A stretch of DNA of 64,000 nucleotides from Thermophilibacter provencensis (GTDB taxonomy: Bacteria; Actinomycetota; Coriobacteriia; Coriobacteriales; Atopobiaceae), in assembly GCF_900128445.1 (NCBI RefSeq), contig NZ_LT671417.1:2119201-2183200 (forward strand). The letters run 5' to 3'. Shown here in pieces: positions 1 through 6,264 of the stretch. Position numbers and translations under genes: made by a program. Position 1 is the first letter of the stretch. Every line of letters starts with the position of its first letter. The notes beneath the pieces are model-generated. The model was not told the DNA's origin. It did no database searches and saw only the letters and a list, made by a program, of their open reading frames with translations.

Positions 1-1065
1 CCGGTCGCCCCACTCCGGGCCCCCGTCGTCGCGCTTGGGTGATGCCGAGTAGGTCCTGTAGAGCAGGTCGATGTCGTCGTCCGTTGGCATGGAGGCGAGG
101 ATTCCGCGCGCGTCCCTCGGGCTCTCTGTGTGCAGGTAGCACCACCAGAAGACCGCCTTCACGCGCCGCATGGTCGACATGCCGCGATGGTTCCTGAGCA
201 TGTCCCGGAGCTGCGCGTTGACCCCTCCCTCGATCGCGTTGTTGGTGCGCGGCAGCGGCCCCTCCGCCGTCAGTGCGGGGTCCAGGTAGGTGAAGAGGGT
301 CCCCCGCGAGACGAGCCGCGAGAGCGAGGAGCGGGCCTTCCTGAGCCTCTCGTGGGTGAACTGGCGCCTCCCGTCGACGTACGAGACGTCCTCGAGGAAG
401 TCGGCCCAGAACTCGCACCACTGCAGGTAGCGCTCAACCCACCAGTCGGCCTGGCGGAGCGTCTCGAGGTGCATCAGCTCGAGCGCGAGCGCGTAGAGCT
501 CCCTGCCCGCCTGGAGCCTCGGGCGCGAGGTGGTGTAGCGCCTCACCTGGCAGAACGCGTGGAAGAGGCACCTCTGCACGCGCGTCCTCGGCCACGCGCG
601 GCGCCTGGCCCTCTCGAAGCCCGTCCCGCCGTCGCACACCACCACGTCCGGGGCCGGGATCGGCGCCATCAGGGCCTCCCACGCCCTCGAGGTCTCCGAC
701 TGCGCCATGTACCACGACACGACGAAGCTCCCGTCGTGCGCGATCAGGACCACGAGGTCGCGGGCGAGCCATATCCCGTCGACGAAGAGCACCCTGCGGA
801 CCTCCCCGGTCGGCTCGGGCATGGGCCACACCCGCCAGAACCCGGCGGTCCTCCTCCTGAACGTGCGCCCCTGGCCGGGCATCGAGAGCTGGGTGTCCTT
901 CGAGGTCAGCCACGCCAGGAACTCACCGAGCCTCGCGGCCGTGTCGTCGTAGGAGAGCGTCGTGGAGGCGCCGCAGGAGCCACACCTCCACCTCTGCGCG
1001 CCTGCGCTCGTCTTCCCGTTCCTCTTCATCGCCGCCCCGCAGGAGGGGCACCTGACCGCCTTCAT
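1..1065 (-). CDS. IS1249-type (IS256 superfamily) transposase, 3' end outside window
   Basis: The frame is open from an ATG at 1065 to the left edge (355 codons, no stop), so the C-terminus lies outside. The protein starts MKAVRCPSCG and has a second CxxC about 20 residues later (RWRCGSCGAS), a zinc ribbon typical of IS1249-type transposases. A DDE-type catalytic core is visible: Asp in FVDGIWL, Asp in VVCDGGTGF, and Glu in NNAIEGGVNAQLR towards the C-terminus. It would catalyse cut-and-paste or copy-out movement of its own element. No frameshift or internal stop is seen, so it may be active. Family assignment is by recognition of the N-terminal pattern and DDE context; the right-hand element boundary is not certain. 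Confidence 0.85.
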   Translation of the reverse strand, partial: MKAVRCPSCGAAMKRNGKTSAGAQRWRCGSCGASTTLSYDDTAARLGEFLAWLTSKDTQLSMPGQGRTFRRRTAGFWRVWPMPEPTGEVRRVLFVDGIWLARDLVVLIAHDGSFVVSWYMAQSETSRAWEALMAPIPAPDVVVCDGGTGFERARRRAWPRTRVQRCLFHAFCQVRRYTTSRPRLQAGRELYALALELMHLETLRQADWWVERYLQWCEFWADFLEDVSYVDGRRQFTHERLRKARSSLSRLVSRGTLFTYLDPALTAEGPLPRTNNAIEGGVNAQLRDMLRNHRGMSTMRRVKAVFWWCYLHTESPRDARGILASMPTDDDIDLLYRTYSASPKRDDGGPEWGDR

Positions 1066-1109
1066 CCGCGAACCTCGATTCCGCCGGGTTTAACGGTCGG
1101 ATTTTCCGT

Positions 1110-1244
1110 CATCGACCTGCGGAAACGAGTTGCGAACGGACACACTTTCTGTCCGAGTGGTTAAATTCGCCACATGGATTTAAGGCCGAGAAAAAGGGGC
1201 ATCGACCTGCGTCGATGCCCCTGAAACGGACACACATTTTGTCC
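1110..1244. repeat. Two 45-bp direct repeats upstream of the transposase
   Basis: Positions 1110-1154 and 1200-1244 both begin CATCGACCTGCG and end in a hairpin-like GGACACAC-TT-TGTCC motif, with identical 28-bp spacing between the two parts. The copies lie 90 bp apart. One of them may be the terminal inverted repeat of the insertion sequence and the other a transposase-binding subterminal repeat. The opposite end of the element is outside the window, so this cannot be tested here. Confidence 0.5.
1191..1221 (-). terminator. Rho-independent terminator (leftward)
   Basis: A perfect 11-bp stem GGGGCATCGAC / GTCGATGCCCC with a 4-nt loop (1196-1221) is followed on the minus strand by five T residues (1191-1195). 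It would stop leftward transcription before it enters the insertion sequence. Confidence 0.7.
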
Positions 1245-1253
1245 TATATCCCG

Positions 1254-1298
1254 TGCCGGGGGCGTTTGTCACGTTTATCATGACAAACGCCCTCGGCA
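1254..1298. repeat. Palindrome of the TGACAAA repeat family
   Basis: The arms TGCCGGGGGCGTTTGTCA and TGACAAACGCCCTCGGCA form a long hairpin around a 9-nt loop (one mismatch). The TGACAAA end matches the repeat family also seen at 4629, 30361, 40540 and 45009. Confidence 0.55.
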
Positions 1299-1334
1299 CC
1301 TTTGTCACGTTTGTCAGTACCCTTGCCTCTGGCA

Positions 1335-1367
1335 CAAAACAGGGGCGGCGCCCCATTGCGCCGCCCC
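1335..1367 (-). terminator. Terminator-like hairpin (leftward)
   Basis: A perfect 10-bp stem GGGGCGGCGC / GCGCCGCCCC (1342-1367), with TGTTTTG following on the minus strand. It probably ends the leftward transcript of the LuxR-type gene. The rest of 1066-1660 holds no recognisable gene. Confidence 0.55.
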
Positions 1368-1660
1368 GCCTCATTACGTATTAGGGTGGAATCACCTGTC
1401 TCAGGAGTTAGTGGGCTGACAAGGCAATTCAATGTCTGGACCCGCTCCTGGCGCTTCTTTCAACGGCCTAAATCCGATGCTAATGTCGGAGAATGTCGGC
1501 GAGTGCGCTCGCCCAAAGTCTAACGGGCCTCGGTCGCGCGGAGGGCGGGTCCAAACCCTGCTATCTCTTCTGTGTTCACTGGACTCGCCTCCTCTGACGG
1601 TCGCTTTGTGGGTAGCGACAATGTTCTTTGTTACTGCTCTTGTTCCCTCCAGGCGGCACC

Positions 1661-3022
1661 TTACTCAGTCGTGACAGAGTCATCCGCGGACGGTCGTGTT
1701 TTTCCGGCGGACGGCACGCGCCCCACGTCCCGGGCGAGAAGGTCGGTGAGCTCGCGGCTGCTGTGCACCCCCAGAAGCTCGTAGCCCTGCGCTCGATAGG
1801 CGTTCACGGTGCCGCGCGCCACGTGCAGGGACTCGCAGATCTCCGGCGTGGTTCGACCGAGGGCAATCTCCGTGAGCACGTGGGCCTGGAGCTCCCCCGC
1901 CCCGCGGCCGCGAAGGTAGAGCGCGCAGCGTTCCTCGTCGAGTGACGTGGTCACGCGCTCGCGCGGCCAGAGGAGGTAGGGCGCGAGCGCCGCCACCGCA
2001 CAGGCGTTGCCGAGGACGCCAAGCGCATTGAGGCTGATAAACCCGCCGGGCACCTGAACCTCGAGCCCGTACCATCCGCCTCCGGCAAGCAGCCCAAAGA
2101 GGGCAAGCGCGAGCAGCACGAGGCAAAGCCGGGAGGTGGTCCAGCGCAGGCGCACCCGCATCCCGCGCAGGCGCGCGTAGACAAGGAGCGCGGCCCAGGG
2201 CACGGCCAGGAGGGCAGGAACGAGGATGAGCCCGAGCGCCTGGTCCCACGTGCTGCCGCTCGTCAGCGTCACACGCGAGAGCAGGCGCAGGGAGAGGCCG
2301 ACGCAGAGCGCCATCGCCATGAGCGCGGGCGCGCCGGGCGAGGTCACGTCAAAGGCCGCGGGCACGGCGCCCGCGCCCCGCACGACCGGTCGCAGCTCGT
2401 CGAGCGAGGACACGCCGAGCTTCTCGCACGCGCGCGAGCGATACGTCATGACGGTGGACGCGCTCAGCCCCAGCGCGGCGGCCACCTGCGCGACGGAGCT
2501 TCCCGTGGCGAGCGCCTCCGCAATCGCACGCTCGCGCTCGCTGAGCGCCTCGGCCCCGTCGAGCCCATCGAGCGGTGAGGTCGAGGTCGTGGAGGACGTC
2601 GCGGCGCGAAGCGACCACACGGGAAGCGCCGCGCCCCAGAGGGCCCACGACCCCCAGCGCAGGATGCGCTCGGCCCAGCCGAGGGCGCGCACGAGACCGC
2701 CCGCCCCCACGGGTAACCACAGGTAGTACGCCGCCGCAACCAACGCGTAGGCGAGAAGAACCGCAAGCCCGGCGCCCGTCAGAGCGCGTCGCCGGCACTC
2801 GAGGCGATCACGGAGCGCCCACGCAACGGCCGCCGTCACCGCAGAGAGCGGAATCGCCGACGTCCAGAGAAAGTAGCTCAGCGGCAGCCCGTAGCCCTCC
2901 CAGCCGGAGGATAGCTGCACGTTGTACCTATACGCCTGATAGGCCGCCGGCAGCAGCAGGAGCGCCAGACCCCATGCCGCCCACAGCACCGTCCGCGCCA
3001 CCGTCCGTGACCGCTCGCCCAT
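1661..3022 (-). CDS. Membrane-anchored transcriptional regulator with two LuxR-type HTH domains
   Basis: 453 aa from the ATG at 3022, which has AAAGGGG 6-7 nt upstream; an in-frame upstream ATG at 3133 lacks a good ribosome site. There are hydrophobic helices at about 11-30, 50-70, 83-103 and 122-138, then a LuxR/GerE-type HTH at about 160-212 (LSERERAIAEAL...STVMTYRSRACEKLGV). A second membrane block at about 225-375 is followed by a second, C-terminal LuxR-type HTH (ALGRTTPEICESL...GTVNAYRAQGYELLGV). The unit [membrane block + HTH] is thus present twice. Coriobacteriia carry many membrane LuxR proteins with one C-terminal HTH. A paralogue with the same double layout is at 25766-27787. Signal and target genes are unknown. 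Confidence 0.85.
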   Translation of the reverse strand: MGERSRTVARTVLWAAWGLALLLLPAAYQAYRYNVQLSSGWEGYGLPLSYFLWTSAIPLSAVTAAVAWALRDRLECRRRALTGAGLAVLLAYALVAAAYYLWLPVGAGGLVRALGWAERILRWGSWALWGAALPVWSLRAATSSTTSTSPLDGLDGAEALSERERAIAEALATGSSVAQVAAALGLSASTVMTYRSRACEKLGVSSLDELRPVVRGAGAVPAAFDVTSPGAPALMAMALCVGLSLRLLSRVTLTSGSTWDQALGLILVPALLAVPWAALLVYARLRGMRVRLRWTTSRLCLVLLALALFGLLAGGGWYGLEVQVPGGFISLNALGVLGNACAVAALAPYLLWPRERVTTSLDEERCALYLRGRGAGELQAHVLTEIALGRTTPEICESLHVARGTVNAYRAQGYELLGVHSSRELTDLLARDVGRVPSAGKTRPSADDSVTTE

Positions 3023-3058
3023 GGGAACCCCTTTCCGTCCCTCTCGCCTGACTACCAA

Positions 3059-3088
3059 ATCGTATGCCCCAAGCAGGTCGGATGTCAT
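3059..3088 (-). promoter_or_regulatory. Candidate promoter of the LuxR-type gene
   Basis: On the minus strand, ATGACA (3083-3088) and TACGAT (3059-3064) are separated by 18 nt, a fair sigma-70-type match about 40 nt upstream of the start at 3022. By eye only. Confidence 0.35.
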
Positions 3089-3131
3089 GTCGTAAAGGTT
3101 ATGCGAGTGGCGTGACACGGCCTCGCCGGCC

Positions 3132-3166
3132 AAAAAAAAGCGCCCCGGGCGAGAAACCCGGGGCGC
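3132..3166 (-). terminator. Terminator of the infC-rpmI-rplT operon
   Basis: A perfect 10-bp stem GCGCCCCGGG / CCCGGGGCGC with a 7-nt loop is followed on the minus strand by eight T residues (3132-3139), 32 nt beyond the rplT stop. This is a strong intrinsic terminator. Confidence 0.9.
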
Positions 3167-3197
3167 GCGATGCGAGGGGACGGTCCCCTTGCCTCAT

Positions 3198-3563
3198 CTA
3201 CTCCGCGTCAGCGAGGGCCTTCTTGGCGACCTCGGCGATGTCGGCGAAGGTCTGCTCGTCACTGTAGGCGATCTCGGCGAGGACCTTGCGGTCGAGCTCG
3301 ACGCCGGCGAGCTTGAGGCCGTGCATCAGCTTGCTGTAGGACAGGCCGTTGATGCGGGCGGCGGCGTTGATGCGCTGAATCCACAGGGCGCGGAACTCGC
3401 GCTTCTTGTTGCGACGGTCGCGGTAGGCGTACTGGCCGGAGTGCTGGGCCTGCTCCTTCATGCCGCGGAAGGTGCGGGAGCGGACTCCGTAGTAGCCCTT
3501 GGTGCGCTCGACGAGCGTCTGACGCTTCTTACGGCCGGCGACGGCGCGCTTGACTCGTGCCAT
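3198..3563 (-). CDS. rplT: 50S ribosomal protein L20
   Basis: 121 aa, the full family length, starting MARVKRAV and containing [11 protein letters not shown] and the conserved [14 protein letters not shown] block. L20 binds 23S rRNA early in 50S assembly and, in bacteria where it has been studied, represses its own operon by binding the mRNA leader. It is the last gene of infC-rpmI-rplT, 46 bp after rpmI, and is followed by a strong terminator at 3132-3166. The start ATG at 3563 has AAGGAG (TCACCAAGGAGTTGATC) upstream. Confidence 0.98.
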   Translation of the reverse strand: MARVKRAVAGRKKRQTLVERTKGYYGVRSRTFRGMKEQAQHSGQYAYRDRRNKKREFRALWIQRINAAARINGLSYSKLMHGLKLAGVELDRKVLAEIAYSDEQTFADIAEVAKKALADAE

Positions 3564-3609
3564 ATCTGATCAACTCCTTGGTGAGACTGAATCGAGGACG
3601 CTCGCGCGC

Positions 3610-3807
3610 CTAGTTGGAACCCATGCGCTGGGAGACGGTCTTGACGTCCGCGGGGGAGATGACGGTCTCCTGGCGGAAGCCACGAATGCGCTTGGGCGAC
3701 TTCTTGGTCAGGATGTGGCTCTTGAACGCCTTGGCGCGCATGATCTTGCCAGAGCCGGTGCGGCGGAAGCGCTTGGCCGTACCCTTGTGCGTCTTCATCT
3801 TGGGCAT
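3610..3807 (-). CDS. rpmI: 50S ribosomal protein L35
   Basis: 65 aa from the ATG at 3807 ([20 protein letters not shown]), the standard L35 N-terminus and length. An upstream in-frame ATG at 3846 would add 13 residues not found in L35 and overlaps infC, so it is rejected. The start codon is only 1 nt past the infC stop, with AGGAGAA inside the infC end serving as ribosome site, so the two genes are probably translationally coupled. Small basic protein of the large subunit. Confidence 0.98.
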   Translation of the reverse strand: MPKMKTHKGTAKRFRRTGSGKIMRAKAFKSHILTKKSPKRIRGFRQETVISPADVKTVSQRMGSN

Positions 3808-3808
3808 G

Positions 3809-4381
3809 CTAGTTCTCCTTCTCCGTGGTGACATCGCCGTCCCCATCAGCCTTCTTCTCGAAGGCGCCCTTGATCGGGACGATCGTCATGTGCATGTTGC
3901 GACCCTCCATGAGAGGCTTCTGCTCGACCGTGGCCACGTCCTTGAGGTCCTCGGCGAGACGATCGAGCACCATGCGACCCTGCTCGGGGTGGGCCATCTC
4001 ACGACCGCGGAACATGATCGTGATCTTGACGCGGGCGCCCTTCTTGAGGAAGCGGATGACGTGACCCTTCTTGGTCTCGTAGTCGCCCACGTCGATCTTG
4101 GGGCGGAACTTCATCTCCTTGACCTCGACCCGTGCCTGGTTCTTGCGGGCGGCCTTGGCCTTGCGGTCCTGCTCGTACTTGAACTTGCGGTAGTCGAGCA
4201 TCTTGCAGACCGGGGGCTCCGCGTTCGGCGCGATCTCGACGAGGTCGAGACCCTGGTCGCGCGCAATGCGCAGAGCGTCGCGCACGCCGAACAGACCAAG
4301 CTGCGAGCCGTCGATGCCAATCAGGCGGCACGTGCGGGAAGTGATCTCCTCATTGATGCGAGGACCGTCGTTCCTGGCTAT
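3809..4381 (-). CDS. infC: Translation initiation factor IF-3, apparent AUA start
   Basis: 190 aa when started at the ATA codon at 4381. IF-3 binds the 30S subunit and rejects non-canonical start codons. The N-terminal domain ([17 protein letters not shown]) and C-terminal domain ([28 protein letters not shown]) are both complete. The conserved N-terminus begins well before the first in-frame ATG (4285), and an in-frame TGA lies just two codons before the ATA (TGA-ACG-ATA). AGGAAGGTG lies about 9 nt upstream. Enteric and other infC genes use the rare AUU (sometimes AUC or AUA) start so that IF-3 represses itself; AUA here fits that logic, with ACG the only alternative. First gene of the infC-rpmI-rplT operon. 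Confidence 0.93.
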   Translation of the reverse strand: MARNDGPRINEEITSRTCRLIGIDGSQLGLFGVRDALRIARDQGLDLVEIAPNAEPPVCKMLDYRKFKYEQDRKAKAARKNQARVEVKEMKFRPKIDVGDYETKKGHVIRFLKKGARVKITIMFRGREMAHPEQGRMVLDRLAEDLKDVATVEQKPLMEGRNMHMTIVPIKGAFEKKADGDGDVTTEKEN

Positions 4382-4420
4382 CGTTCACACCTTCCTCTCG
4401 TTGCGGCTCTCGCCGCATAG

Positions 4421-4453
4421 AAAAAACTCCCGACGCCATGCAGCATCCGGGAG
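4421..4453 (-). promoter_or_regulatory. Attenuator in the infC operon leader
   Basis: In the transcript between the promoter at 4568-4596 and infC, CTCCCG (4448-4453) and CGGGAG (4427-4432) form a stem followed by six T residues (4421-4426). This is a complete intrinsic terminator 40 nt before the gene. Two further hairpins lie upstream (TGTCTG-CAGACA near 4493-4506 and GGGAC-GTCCC near 4533-4547). The arrangement fits an IF3/L20 leader with premature termination; the exact L20 site was not recognised. Confidence 0.7.
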
Positions 4454-4567
4454 ACGACACACGCCCCCGAGGGGGACGAGAAAGCTACGTTGTCTGACCA
4501 GACAGCTGCCCGCAGGCGCCGTGTAGGTGGGGACCGAAGTCCCGCTTCGCAAAAAGCACACTAGGGA

Positions 4568-4596
4568 AGAATAGCACGCGAGCGATTCGGAGGCAA
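4568..4596 (-). promoter_or_regulatory. Promoter of infC-rpmI-rplT
   Basis: On the minus strand, TTGCCT (4591-4596), a 17-nt spacer and TATTCT (4568-4573) preceded by TGC, an extended -10. Gives a leader of about 180 nt before infC. Confidence 0.65.
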
Positions 4597-4628
4597 TGGG
4601 TTTTTCTCGCCAGACAACCTCCACAACC

Positions 4629-4685
4629 TGACAATGGTGACAGGGCCATCTGTCATGATGACAAACGACCCTGTCACCTTTGTCA
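4629..4685. repeat. REP-like palindrome, TGACAAAGGTGACAGGG family
   Basis: TGACAATGGTGACAGGG (4629-4645) pairs with CCCTGTCACCTTTGTCA (4669-4685), with one mismatch. It sits 4 nt past the ferritin stop and probably also serves as its terminator. Related copies are at 1254, 30361, 40540 and 45009. Confidence 0.7.
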
Positions 4686-4688
4686 TGA

Positions 4689-5207
4689 CTAGAGCTTGAG
4701 GGAGGCAGACTGCACGTAGGTGCGGGCCTGGTACTCGCGGTCGAGGTCGTAGAGGCCCTTCGGGTCGCAGCCAAAGAGCTTCATGTTGGTGATCATGTCG
4801 CGGGCGTTGGTCTCCTCCTCGCCCTGCTCCTCCACGAACCAGTCGAGGAACTTCATCGTGCGGACGTCGTGCTCGGCGTGCGCGACCTCGTAGCAGTGGT
4901 GGATGAGGCTCGTGACGTACTCCTCGTGCTCGAGGCCAGCCTCGAGGGGGGCGAGGTCGTCGTCGAACGCCTTGTCAGGCTTGGCTATGGCCTCCATCGT
5001 GGGCTTGAAGTCGTTGTCCAGCAGGTAGCGGCGGATGGCCAGCGCGTGGTCCATCTCCTCCTTGGCCTGGATCTCATACCAGTTGGCGAAGCCCTTGAGA
5101 CCGCGGTCGTCGTAGTAGTCGGCGAAGGTGAGGTAGAGATAGCTGGAGTAGAGCTCCTTGTTGATCTGCTCGTTCAGGACGGCGGTGACCTCGTTGGAAA
5201 GCGCCAT
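4689..5207 (-). CDS. Non-haem ferritin (FtnA type)
   Basis: 172 aa from the ATG at 5207, which has AGAGGAA 6-7 nt upstream; the longer start at 5237 adds residues absent in ferritins. It stores iron by oxidising Fe(II) and mineralising it inside a 24-subunit shell. Ferroxidase ligands are visible: Glu in NEQINKELYSSYLYL, the E-x-x-H pair in EEMDHA, and the Glu/Gln residues in FVEEQGEEE. The C-terminus is of ordinary length. Monocistronic, leftward, with its promoter in the AT-rich gap shared with tRNA-Leu. Confidence 0.95.
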   Translation of the reverse strand: MALSNEVTAVLNEQINKELYSSYLYLTFADYYDDRGLKGFANWYEIQAKEEMDHALAIRRYLLDNDFKPTMEAIAKPDKAFDDDLAPLEAGLEHEEYVTSLIHHCYEVAHAEHDVRTMKFLDWFVEEQGEEETNARDMITNMKLFGCDPKGLYDLDREYQARTYVQSASLKL

Positions 5208-5262
5208 GGGAGTTCCTCTCTCTTGTGGGATGTTCAACTACGCTAACTATATACCCCACTGG

Positions 5263-5289
5263 CGACAAAAACGCGCCGTCTGCTATAGT
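5263..5289 (+). promoter_or_regulatory. Candidate promoter of tRNA-Leu
   Basis: A GCGACA-like -35, a 16-nt spacer and TATAGT ending about 30 nt before the tRNA. A copy of the dispersed motif (GTTCTTCTC, 5288-5296) lies over the likely transcription start. Confidence 0.4.
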
Positions 5290-5317
5290 TCTTCTCGCGC
5301 ACACCACGCGCCCTCAG

Positions 5318-5399
5318 GCCCGAGTGGCGGAATTGGCAGACGCGACGGTCTCAAAAACCGTTGGGGAAACTCGTGCGGGTTCGAGCCCCGCCTCGGGCA
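5318..5399 (+). tRNA. tRNA-Leu (CAA)
   Basis: The acceptor GCCCGAG (5318-5324) pairs with CTCGGGC (5392-5398), with discriminator A at 5399; CCA is not encoded (the DNA reads CCT). The D-arm is GTGGCGGAATTGGCAGAC. The anticodon stem-loop ACGGT-CTCAAAA-ACCGT has a CAA anticodon. There is a long class-II variable arm (TGGGGAAACTCGTG), and the T-arm contains GGTTCGAGCC. All features match a leucine tRNA reading UUG. Confidence 0.96.
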
Positions 5400-5573
5400 C
5401 CTTCCTTGCCCATCCCTTGCGTTGACGCCTTCCGCCCAAGCGCGGGCACCCCTCGGGCATGGGCTCCTCCCGCATGGTCCGAACCGCGCCGCCCTCTTTG
5501 GCGGGCACTTTGTTCGAGCCGTCGCCGCTCACCCGGAGATGGGGCAAGGGGAGAGTCGGGGGCACGAGGCCCC

Positions 5574-6209
5574 TTACAGCAGGAACGGGTTCTGCGCGAG
5601 CTCGCGCGCCATCGTCGTGGCGGGGCCGTGGCCGCAGAGCAGCGTGGTCGCGGGCGGGATCTCCAGCGCCATCCGGTGCAACGACGCCATGATCTGCCCC
5701 TCGTCGCCGCCCGCAAGGTCCGTTCGGCCATGGCTTCCCGGGAAGAGCGTGTCGCCTACGAAGGCCACGCCCTCGGCCGTGCCGCCGCCCACGAGCACCA
5801 CGCCGCCCGGCGTGTGGCCCGGCGTCTCCATGACGGTGAACGTGGCGGTCCCCACGCGCAGGACGACGCCCTCGGCGAGAAGGACGTCCGGCGCCGGCGC
5901 GTTCTCGTCGTAGCTCCTGCCGACCTCGCTCATCTCCCCGGCGTGGGCCGCAAGCCCGGCATCCGCCGCATGGATGGCGAAGGGGGCGCCCGTCGCGCGG
6001 ACGAGCGCCGCCACGCCGCCGACGTGGTCGCCGTGACCATGCGTGGCCGCCACGCAGGCCACGTGGACGTCAGCCAGGTGCCCTGCGACCTGGGCTCCGG
6101 AGCCGCCGGGGTCCACCACGAGGCACTCCCCCGCGCTCACGTACGCGTAGCAGTTGGTCTGCAGCGGCGTCACCACGAACTGCCGCAGCTCATCGTTCTT
6201 CTCGGCCAT
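5574..6209 (-). CDS. MBL-fold hydrolase, glyoxalase II-like
   Basis: 211 aa metallo-beta-lactamase-fold protein of the small YcbL/GloB-like group. Metal ligands are seen: THGHGDHVGG (HxHxDH), His in TPGHTPGG, Asp in FVGDTLFPGS, and a C-terminal His in LLCGHGPAT. The family hydrolyses thioesters such as S-lactoylglutathione or related thiols; the actual substrate is unknown. It lies downstream of rel in the same direction, separated by a REP hairpin at 6234-6264. Its start codon region encodes MAEKND through a copy of the dispersed motif (6195-6203). Confidence 0.88.
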   Translation of the reverse strand: MAEKNDELRQFVVTPLQTNCYAYVSAGECLVVDPGGSGAQVAGHLADVHVACVAATHGHGDHVGGVAALVRATGAPFAIHAADAGLAAHAGEMSEVGRSYDENAPAPDVLLAEGVVLRVGTATFTVMETPGHTPGGVVLVGGGTAEGVAFVGDTLFPGSHGRTDLAGGDEGQIMASLHRMALEIPPATTLLCGHGPATTMARELAQNPFLL

Positions 6210-6233
6210 CAGCCCTCCTCCCGGCGCGGAAAG

Positions 6234-6264
6234 GCGTGCAAAAGTGCCTGTCCCCTTTGCACGC
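6234..6264. repeat. REP-like palindrome, GTGCAAAGGTGCCTGTCCC family
   Basis: GCGTGCAAA and TTTGCACGC flank AGTGCCTGTCCCC. The repeat abuts the rel stop codon (6264-6266). Other copies are at 36484-36553 and, inside a coding start, 56609-56639. Confidence 0.7.

Noticed and set aside
1540-1570. GGGTCCAAACCC hairpin resembling a tRNA T-arm
   Set aside because: No acceptor, D or anticodon arm could be fitted around it.
4385-4774. A leftward frame spanning the infC leader and the ferritin end
   Set aside because: It covers the promoter, attenuator and a REP palindrome and overlaps ferritin in another frame.
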